From: Clostridia bacterium
GTDB lineage: Bacteria > Bacillota > Clostridia > Oscillospirales > CAG-272
Assembly: GCA_017556845.1 (NCBI GenBank)
Contig: JAFYMA010000268.1
Coordinates: 1 to 7,754, forward strand
Direction of reading: 5' to 3'
Length of the DNA: 7,754 nt
The notes under the pieces were generated by a model that was not told the DNA's origin, ran no database searches, and saw nothing but the letters and a program-made list of their open reading frames with translations. Position 1 is the first letter of the stretch, and each line of letters opens with the position of its first letter. The position numbers and the translations under genes were made by a program. Below, piece after piece: positions 1 to 4,315 of the stretch.

Positions 1-157
1 CATAAAAAAGAGACCTCGTCAAGTGCTTATATATAAAATATCTTATTATTTACTATTGCAGTTGTGTTGCAGTTGTGCATTTTAACCAACACACAAAAGC
101 TTTTTTTGTTAAAAAGATGATATCGGCACGCATAAGTTTTTTATTAAAAAAACCTTA
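1..157. other. AT-rich noncoding stretch upstream of the DUF1508 gene
   Basis: No reading frame of useful length with a ribosome binding site is seen here. The stretch is rich in A and T runs (27-50, 101-115, 138-152). It holds a tandem 11-bp repeat at 56-77 and a weak hairpin (CTTTTT at 100-105 against AAAAAG at 111-116). The left edge carries an A run followed by AGAGACC, which could be the end of a leftward terminator whose gene lies outside the window, but no convincing stem is visible. Confidence 0.5.
56..77. repeat. Tandem 11-bp direct repeat (TTGCAGTTGTG x2)
   Basis: TTGCAGTTGTG occurs twice without a gap, at 56-66 and 67-77. The 11-bp period is close to one helical turn, so two bound proteins would sit on the same DNA face. 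It lies about 80 bp upstream of the -35 box of the DUF1508 gene. The second half of copy 1 into copy 2 (TGTGTTG, 63-69) is also complementary to CAACACA at 87-93. A role in regulation is inference only. Confidence 0.6.
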
Positions 158-186
158 TTGACAAAATCCTTGATGTATGTTAAAAT
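158..186 (+). promoter_or_regulatory. Strong sigma-A-type promoter of the DUF1508 gene
   Basis: A perfect -35 TTGACA (158-163), a 17-bp spacer and -10 TAAAAT (181-186) are visible. TATG at 176-179 gives the TRTGN extended -10. The transcript should begin near 193, leaving a leader of about 44 nt before the ATG at 237. That leader has a small hairpin (GCAG 201-204, CTGC 212-215). This is the closest match to consensus in the window and predicts high constitutive expression. Confidence 0.85.
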
Positions 187-221
187 AAAAGCAAGAATAA
201 GCAGTTTTTATCTGCGTTATG

Positions 222-227
222 AAAGGA
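222..227 (+). promoter_or_regulatory. Ribosome binding site that fixes the DUF1508 start
   Basis: AAAGGA at 222-227 lies 9 nt before the ATG at 237. The upstream in-frame ATG at 219 overlaps this site and has no ribosome binding site of its own, so translation should begin at 237 and not at 219. Confidence 0.85.
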
Positions 228-236
228 AAATTTGAA

Positions 237-614
237 ATGGGAAAGTTTGTTATCAACAAGACAAATACCGGTTACACATTGGCTCTTAAGGCATCTAACG
301 GTCAGACAATAGCTACAGGCGGCGAAGTATTCAACACACTTGCAAGCTGCAAGAACAGCATCGAAAGCATTGCAAAAAATGCTCCTATCGCTAACGTTGA
401 GGACCAGACCGTTGAAGGCTTTGAAAAGGCTGTAAACCCCAAATTTGAGATCTATACAGACAAGGCAGGCGAATTCCGTTTCCGTCTTAAAGCAAGAAAC
501 GGCGAGCCCATTCTCGCAAGTGAGGGCTATGCTGCAAAGGCAAGCTGTGAGAACGGTATCGAAAGCGTACGCAAGAACGCCGTTGACGCTGAGATCGTTG
601 AACCCGCTGAATAA
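237..614 (+). CDS. YegP-family protein with two DUF1508 repeats
   Basis: This 125-residue protein consists of two tandem copies of DUF1508 (PF07411, UPF0339/YegP family), at about residues 2-56 and 67-122. Both copies show the family pattern: a short beta strand (KFVI / KFEI), then Y or F-x-LKAxNG, then an SCxxxIES segment (SCKNSIES at 37-44, SCENGIES at 103-110) followed by KNA. Family members are small, soluble, abundant cytoplasmic proteins whose biochemical role is not established. The start is set at ATG 237 by the AAAGGA site at 222-227; an in-frame ATG at 219 would add six residues and overlap that site. Codon choice is biased (Lys AAG 8 of 11, Asn AAC 9 of 11), and together with the near-consensus promoter this suggests high expression. 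It is transcribed alone and ends in a terminator. Family assignment is firm; function is unknown. Confidence 0.93.
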   Translation: MGKFVINKTNTGYTLALKASNGQTIATGGEVFNTLASCKNSIESIAKNAPIANVEDQTVEGFEKAVNPKFEIYTDKAGEFRFRLKARNGEPILASEGYAAKASCENGIESVRKNAVDAEIVEPAE

Positions 615-630
615 TCAATAATCTAAGTAG

Positions 631-667
631 AAAAATGGGAGACTTTTCAAAAGTCTCCCATTTTTTT
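631..667. terminator. Bidirectional intrinsic terminator
   Basis: A perfect inverted repeat spans 631-665: AAAAATGGGAGACTTTT, a central C at 648, then its exact complement. As RNA the stem would be GGGAGACTT/AAGTCTCCC with loop TTCAA, lengthened by A-U pairs. T661-667 gives the U tract for the rightward gene, and A631-635 gives one for the leftward operon. It sits between the DUF1508 stop (614) and the PH-gene stop (671), so it can end transcripts from both sides. Confidence 0.93.
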
Positions 668-670
668 ATT

Positions 671-1063
671 TCAATCGCAAGGGCAGCCGTCATCATCAAG
701 ATGATCGTCGTCATTCATAAATTCACGTGCCGATATGCGTTTTTCAGCCCTTTGCTTTTCCACAAGATCGGAAATAAGATCCTTTACTTTTTTAGGGTGC
801 TTTATATTCAGAATGTCGAGCTCGGGCGTAGATTTATCACCTGTACAGCAATGTATCGTTCCAAGGCCAAACAAGCGCTGTCCAAACGTGCGGTGAAGCG
901 TCAGATCCATCACTCTGTACAAGCGGATCTCCTCTTCCTTTTTAGCGAAAAATCCCGTTTCAACAAAGAGCTTTTCGCGTGTCAGCTTATATACCGTAAA
1001 GCTGAACGGCAGACCGAGAAACGTTCTTTTTCTTTCTCTCCATAAATATTCTGACACCTTCAT
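671..1063 (-). CDS. Bacterial PH-domain protein (bPH2/YdbS-like), last gene of the mgtC-MFS operon
   Basis: The 130-residue protein is mostly one bacterial pleckstrin-homology fold of the bPH2/DUF304 type. Strands read FSFTVYKLTREKLFVETGFF (21-40), then EEIRLYRVMDLTLHRTFGQRL, FGLGTIHC and ELDILNIKHPKKVKDLI, which is the usual 'turn on ligand, GxGTI, dL.nI..p..v..lI' order. No hydrophobic segment long enough to cross a membrane is seen, unlike many YdbS-type proteins. After the domain comes a charged helix (about 100-114) and an unusual tail, NDDDHLDDDGCPCD (117-130). The start is M at 1063, 4 nt past the permease stop, with AAGGAAG inside the end of the permease gene; an upstream in-frame codon at 1108 would overlap the permease by 41 nt and is less likely. 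Translational coupling to the permease is expected. Ligand and role are unknown. Confidence 0.82.
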   Translation of the reverse strand: MKVSEYLWRERKRTFLGLPFSFTVYKLTREKLFVETGFFAKKEEEIRLYRVMDLTLHRTFGQRLFGLGTIHCCTGDKSTPELDILNIKHPKKVKDLISDLVEKQRAEKRISAREFMNDDDHLDDDGCPCD

Positions 1064-1067
1064 ATTA

Positions 1068-2360
1068 TCACTTCCTTGCCTTCTTTTGTATCGCCAGAAT
1101 TGCCGCAAAAACAGGGATTATGATAACAGCCGCAATTGCTGCTGCAAGGAATATATTTGCGTTGGGAATAAACGATGTGGTTCCGTCATCGTTTGTATGC
1201 TCCAATGCATTACTCAGAACCGCCTTTCCTATATACGGGCCAACGATACCGGGCACGAACACCTGAGAGAAAATTCTGACCCCCTGCAGTCTTCCCGCCT
1301 TACCGACAGGAGTATTATCACGGATCATCGCGCCGAATACCGCCATACCGGACAAATATCCGCTCATCATGAAAAGCGAGCCGATAAATACGGGAACTGT
1401 AGTACGGGTGAAAAACAGGATCATATATCCCAAAATAAGCATTGTAAGCGAGCCTGCACACGAAATACCGAAGCCTTTTTTATCATAAAATCTGCCCCAG
1501 AGTGCCGTTACGACGGATGCTGCGATTATTGCAGGCGCCATTATAAGAACGTATTTATCCATCTGCAATGCTTCTTCGTAGTAGATTATCAGATAAGGCA
1601 TAAAGATCTGGATCGAGATATTAAAAATAATGAATGCCGCGAGTGTTACGTACAAAACGACATTGCTTTTAATAGTAGACGGCATAAATCCGTAAACTAT
1701 GCCCTTTAAATACGGCATTTCCGAACGCTCTGTCACGGGTTCTTTTATTATAAATATTCCGAGAATACCGACCAATGTCACGAGAGTACCGATTATCGTG
1801 AATATCAGCGTCCACGATTTCGGCTGATCGAGATCAAAAAACATAAATCCGCCAAACACCACGAGAACCGACACTAAGGGCATCATAGCGTTTATGCCCT
1901 CTGCCGCACCTCTGTTTGATTCATTGGTCGAATCTGTAAGCCAGGCATTGAATGCCGCATCGTTTGCGCTCGAACCGAAAAACGTCATAACGCAGTCGAG
2001 CACTATCGTCAGAGTAACGCCGAGAGAAGCTGCCGACGTAGTCAGCGCAAACGTCTTTGTAAGTATATCCTCTCGCAGACCGACGAAGGCAAATATAGAA
2101 ATGCCCCAGAGAATGTAGCCTGCACAGATGAACAGCTTTCTTTTTCCTATTTTATCGGAAAGAGCACCGATAAACACCGTTGTAAGAGTTGCCGTAACGG
2201 CGGATGCCGCAACCATATTTGAAATATCGCCCGCACTTGCATTAAACGTCTTATAGATAAAGACGTTCAGATACATATTTTCAACCACCCACGCGATCTG
2301 CCCCAAAAGGCTGAAAAGAGTCAGCGCAAGCCAGAACGAACCGTTTTTCTTTTGTTTCAT
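1068..2360 (-). CDS. MFS transporter, substrate unknown
   Basis: This is a 430-residue polytopic membrane protein of the major facilitator superfamily, with hydrophobic segments consistent with twelve helices and both termini cytoplasmic. The loop between helices 2 and 3 carries motif A (GALSDKIGKRK, 65-75), and the equivalent loop in the second half carries a weaker copy (GRFYDKKGF, 289-297), showing the internal duplication. NDAAFNAWLTDSTNESNRG (133-151) and RDNTPVGKAGRLQGVR (347-362) resemble conserved loops of sugar-type cation symporters, so a small polar or sugar solute is possible, but this is only inference. The start is ATG 2360 with AAAGGAGA at 2379-2372; an open frame continues to 2408 but contains the ribosome site and lacks one of its own. 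It lies 118 nt after the mgtC-like stop with no terminator between, and its stop is 4 nt before the PH gene. Confidence 0.88.
   Translation of the reverse strand: MKQKKNGSFWLALTLFSLLGQIAWVVENMYLNVFIYKTFNASAGDISNMVAASAVTATLTTVFIGALSDKIGKRKLFICAGYILWGISIFAFVGLREDILTKTFALTTSAASLGVTLTIVLDCVMTFFGSSANDAAFNAWLTDSTNESNRGAAEGINAMMPLVSVLVVFGGFMFFDLDQPKSWTLIFTIIGTLVTLVGILGIFIIKEPVTERSEMPYLKGIVYGFMPSTIKSNVVLYVTLAAFIIFNISIQIFMPYLIIYYEEALQMDKYVLIMAPAIIAASVVTALWGRFYDKKGFGISCAGSLTMLILGYMILFFTRTTVPVFIGSLFMMSGYLSGMAVFGAMIRDNTPVGKAGRLQGVRIFSQVFVPGIVGPYIGKAVLSNALEHTNDDGTTSFIPNANIFLAAAIAAVIIIPVFAAILAIQKKARK
1071..1077 (-). promoter_or_regulatory. Ribosome binding site of the PH-domain gene, inside the MFS coding end
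   Basis: Read leftward, AAGGAAG (1077 to 1071) is followed by the permease TGA (1070-1068), four bases, and the ATG at 1063. The site lies in the last permease codons, which points to coupled translation and settles the start at 1063. Confidence 0.82.
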
Positions 2361-2371
2361 AATTTTCACAA

Positions 2372-2379
2372 TCTCCTTT
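2372..2379 (-). promoter_or_regulatory. Ribosome binding site that fixes the MFS start
   Basis: Read leftward, AAAGGAGA (2379 to 2372) lies 11 nt before the ATG at 2360. A GTG three nt after the core of the site is in frame but too close. The open frame up to 2408 is therefore leader, not coding sequence. Confidence 0.75.
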
Positions 2380-2384
2380 ATACC

Positions 2385-2419
2385 GATCTTGGCACCGCGA
2401 AAGATCACCGTGCCGTGAT
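2385..2419 (-). promoter_or_regulatory. Interleaved inverted repeats in the leader of the MFS gene
   Basis: Three perfect short stems overlap here. GATCTT (2385-2390) pairs AAGATC (2401-2406) across 10 nt. GGCAC (2391-2395) pairs GTGCC (2410-2414). ATCAC (2404-2408) pairs GTGAT (2415-2419). They share bases or enclose each other's arms, so they cannot all form at once. The block ends 5 nt upstream of the MFS ribosome binding site. A switchable leader structure is an inference; chance short repeats remain possible. Confidence 0.4.
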
Positions 2420-2478
2420 TTTTCCAAATACAATATTCACCGATAACGCCTATTTACAGTTTAATAATATGCAAGCAT

Positions 2479-3138
2479 TTACTTTACTTTTTCAGTATAT
2501 ACCACTCCATCGGTATCGTTGCACAACGTCTCAACATCAAATCCGTAACCGCTTTTAACGGTAAGATTCAAGCCGATATTACCTGAATAACTGCTTTTGG
2601 GAGGCACGACTCTGCAAGAAGTCATGCGCCCGTCAAACCGTTTTTCCAATACCTTTTTGATCTCGTTAAGCCGATACATATCGTCTATTTCAACGTATAT
2701 CGTGTCCGCATTTCTCTTCCTTTTTTCAAGCTTCGATATAAGCATCGTCGTTACGAGCGAAAAGAGCGTTGCAATACCTGCGCCCGTGTAAAAGCCGAAG
2801 CCTACGGCGATTCCGATTATTCCCGTAGTCCACACGCCTGCCGCCGTGGTAAGACCCATTATCATATTGTTTTCACGCAAGATGATCATTCCCGCGCCGA
2901 GAAAACCTATGCCGGATACTACCTGTGCCGATATACGCAAAACGTCTCCCTGACCGAAATAATCCTTCACATACAAGCTTATCATTGACGTCAGTGCCGC
3001 GCCGAGACACACAAGAATATGCGTTCTTATACCCGCAGCCCTGCCGTGACGCTCTCTTTCGCTTCCTATAAGCAGGCCTAAAATCACTGACAAAAACAAC
3101 TTAAAAAGCGTTTCAAGCAAGAATTCCAATTCAAACAT
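2479..3138 (-). CDS. MgtC/SapB family membrane protein
   Basis: The 219-residue protein matches the MgtC/SapB family (PF02308) over about residues 8-138. It has the signature GSERERHGRAAGIRTH (25-40), the helix RISAQVVSGIGFLGAGMI (68-85) and GLTTAAGVWTTGIIG (95-109). Four or so membrane helices are followed by a KLEKRKR stop-transfer loop and a soluble C-terminal domain (about 145-219) of the ACT-like size found in many members. In pathogens MgtC is linked to survival in low magnesium and to control of ATP synthase, but most relatives in commensals have no tested function. The start is ATG 3138, with AGAGGA at 3147-3152, 8 nt upstream; a TTG one codon earlier is also in frame. The leader is only about 24 nt, leaving no room for a magnesium riboswitch. 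It is first gene of the leftward operon. The family is certain, the role is not. Confidence 0.93.
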   Translation of the reverse strand: MFELEFLLETLFKLFLSVILGLLIGSERERHGRAAGIRTHILVCLGAALTSMISLYVKDYFGQGDVLRISAQVVSGIGFLGAGMIILRENNMIMGLTTAAGVWTTGIIGIAVGFGFYTGAGIATLFSLVTTMLISKLEKRKRNADTIYVEIDDMYRLNEIKKVLEKRFDGRMTSCRVVPPKSSYSGNIGLNLTVKSGYGFDVETLCNDTDGVVYTEKVK

Positions 3139-3168
3139 CAAACCGATCCTCTCAATTTTTCTTAAGGT

Positions 3169-3197
3169 ATTATAACATATACCTATGCAAAAATCAA
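3169..3197 (-). promoter_or_regulatory. Promoter of the mgtC-MFS-PH operon
   Basis: Read leftward, -35 TTGATT (3197-3192), a 17-bp spacer and a perfect -10 TATAAT (3174-3169) are present, with TATG at 3179-3176 forming the TRTGN extension. Transcription should start near 3162, about 24 nt before the ATG at 3138. The -35 lies in the left arm of the inverted repeat at 3189-3226. Confidence 0.8.
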
Positions 3198-3226
3198 TAT
3201 TTTGACATCAAAAACTATTGATTTTT
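3189..3226. repeat. 11-bp inverted repeat spanning both divergent -35 boxes, with an inner palindrome
   Basis: AAAAATCAATA (3189-3199) and its perfect complement TATTGATTTTT (3216-3226) are separated by 16 bp. Each arm contains the TTGATT -35 box of one of the two divergent promoters. Inside the spacer lies a second dyad, TTTTGA-CA-TCAAAA (3200-3213), centred 1 bp from the outer one. The layout would suit one regulator acting on both promoters, or simply two copies of a preferred -35 context. The repeat itself is seen directly; the function is inferred. Confidence 0.6.
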
Positions 3227-3246
3227 AGATATTGCTGTGTTAAAAT
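3218..3246 (+). promoter_or_regulatory. Promoter of the anchored propeller-like gene
   Basis: -35 TTGATT (3218-3223), a 17-bp spacer and -10 TAAAAT (3241-3246) are present, with TGTG at 3236-3239 giving the TRTGN extension. The start of transcription should fall near 3253, about 40 nt before the ATG at 3293. A second TTGACA at 3202-3207 has only a poor -10 (TTAGAT, 3225-3230) at 17 bp and is the weaker choice. An 18-bp dyad (3239-3256) overlaps the -10 and start region. Confidence 0.75.
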
Positions 3247-3256
3247 CTAATTTAAC
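3239..3256. repeat. Dyad over the -10 and transcription start of the rightward promoter
   Basis: GTTAAA (3239-3244) and TTTAAC (3251-3256) form a perfect inverted repeat with a 6-bp centre. It overlaps the -10 box and the expected start of transcription, which is a classic repressor position. A further TTTAAC follows at 3264-3269. Because the region is AT-rich, chance is a real alternative. Confidence 0.4.
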
Positions 3257-3292
3257 CAAGGTATTTAACTCGAAAGGAACAAGCTTTAAGCT

Positions 3293-4237
3293 ATGAAAAC
3301 CAAACGTAATTCTTTTTTAAAGGTCATACTTGCGATCGTATTGATCCCCGTAGCACTTTTCGTGCTTGTAATCGGCGGATTGAACATTGCAAAATTCGCA
3401 ATTTATTCTGATTACTATGCAATAAAATCAGACTTATGCACAAATCCCGGACTTAACGACGGATTTGTGTGTCAGGGTATTTTTGCGCACGAAAAATCAG
3501 AAAAGATATTCGTATCCGGCTATATGAAGGATCACTCTGCCAGCCGTGTATACGTGACCGATATGAACAATAACTCCTACTACGTTTCGCTTTATAAGGA
3601 CAACGCAGAGTTTACAGGCCATGCAGGCGGTATTGCTTACTACGGCGAAACTGTATACATAGCAAGCGAGGATACCGTTTATACAGTTGATATAAACAAA
3701 TTTTTAAACGGCAAAAACGGCGATAAGATAGATATCGGAAGCGGCATTGCCGTAAATAACGCTGCAAGCTTCATATACGCAGATTCCGATTACATATACG
3801 TCGGTGAATTTCATGACGGAGAAAACTATATAACGGATCACGAATACGTAACGCCCAACGGCACAAACTATGCTATCATTTCACGCTATCTGCCGAGCGA
3901 TCTTACAAAGCCGAATAAAATATATTCAGTCGGAAACAAGGTACAGGGTATATGCTTCACTCCCGACGGAAAGCTCGTAACATCAACGTCATACGGCCTT
4001 ACTGACAGTGAATATTTCGTTTACGATCTGAACGATGCAACAGATTCCGGCAACACCTTAGACGGAGCAAGCGTGTATTATCTCGGTGAATGTATAAAGA
4101 CCTTCAAGGGTCCTGCAATGGTTGAAGGACTTGATTATTATAACGGAAAGGTAATAACCTTGACGGAAAGTGCATCTGATAAATACATATTCGGAAAATT
4201 CTTTTTTGCCAACAAGATCGTATCGCTTGACATTTAA
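3293..4237 (+). CDS. Membrane-anchored protein with beta-propeller-like repeats, unrecognised family
   Basis: I do not recognise a named family. The 314-residue protein starts with a basic stretch (KTKR) and a long hydrophobic segment (about 8-33, ILAIVLIPVALFVLVIGG), which reads as an uncleaved signal anchor, so the rest should lie outside the cell. The body is rich in Tyr, Asp, Asn and Gly and shows recurring strand units of the propeller type: GHAGGIAYYGETVYIASEDT (109-128), SFIYADSDYIYVGEF (159-173), VQGICFTPDGKLVTSTS (217-233) and VEGLDYYNGKVITLTES (277-293). No catalytic motif, sorting signal or lipobox is visible. Four cysteines (49, 60, 221, 267) could form disulfides. The ribosome site AAAGGA (3273-3278) is 14 nt from the ATG, longer than usual, with a small AGCTT-T-AAGCT dyad between. 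It heads a rightward unit; the next gene follows after 78 nt with no terminator. A binding or sensing role on the surface is inference. Confidence 0.75.
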   Translation: MKTKRNSFLKVILAIVLIPVALFVLVIGGLNIAKFAIYSDYYAIKSDLCTNPGLNDGFVCQGIFAHEKSEKIFVSGYMKDHSASRVYVTDMNNNSYYVSLYKDNAEFTGHAGGIAYYGETVYIASEDTVYTVDINKFLNGKNGDKIDIGSGIAVNNAASFIYADSDYIYVGEFHDGENYITDHEYVTPNGTNYAIISRYLPSDLTKPNKIYSVGNKVQGICFTPDGKLVTSTSYGLTDSEYFVYDLNDATDSGNTLDGASVYYLGECIKTFKGPAMVEGLDYYNGKVITLTESASDKYIFGKFFFANKIVSLDI

Positions 4238-4254
4238 CTTATAAATTCAGCGGT

Positions 4255-4283
4255 TTGTAAATATAGTATTGTGTCAATAATAT
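4255..4283 (+). promoter_or_regulatory. Possible weak promoter before the beta-CASP gene
   Basis: TTGTAA (4255-4260), a 17-bp spacer and TAATAT (4278-4283) each match consensus at four of six bases. There is no TRTG extension, unlike the other promoters here. Read-through from the upstream gene is an equal explanation, since no terminator lies between. A small hairpin follows (TTCAAC 4283-4288, GTTGAA 4294-4299) just before the ribosome site. Confidence 0.25.
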
Positions 4284-4315
4284 TCAACACTTCGTTGAAA
4301 TGAAAGGATAATGAT

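Noticed and set aside
63..107. Terminator for a gene left of the window (TGTGTTG 63-69 with CAACACA 87-93, T run at 101-107)
   Set aside because: The stem is only 7 bp with a 17-nt loop, and the T run starts 7 nt after it, so it does not look like a working terminator.
635..1045. Rightward open frame starting inside the terminator palindrome, opposite the PH gene
   Set aside because: It begins inside a terminator stem, has no ribosome site, and covers a gene with a recognisable fold on the other strand.
1086..1709. Long rightward open frame (207 codons) opposite the MFS gene
   Set aside because: It has no ribosome site, is rich in Cys, His and Arg with no recognisable domain, and lies wholly antisense to a clear permease.
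2385..2414. H-type pseudoknot from GGCAC/GTGCC and GATCTT/AAGATC
   Set aside because: On the mRNA strand the third loop would have zero nucleotides, which cannot span a 5-bp stem, so the two stems are better seen as alternatives.
3139..3162. Magnesium riboswitch (M-box) or mgtC-type long leader
   Set aside because: The predicted leader is only about 24 nt, far too short, and no extra structure fits between the promoter and the start codon.
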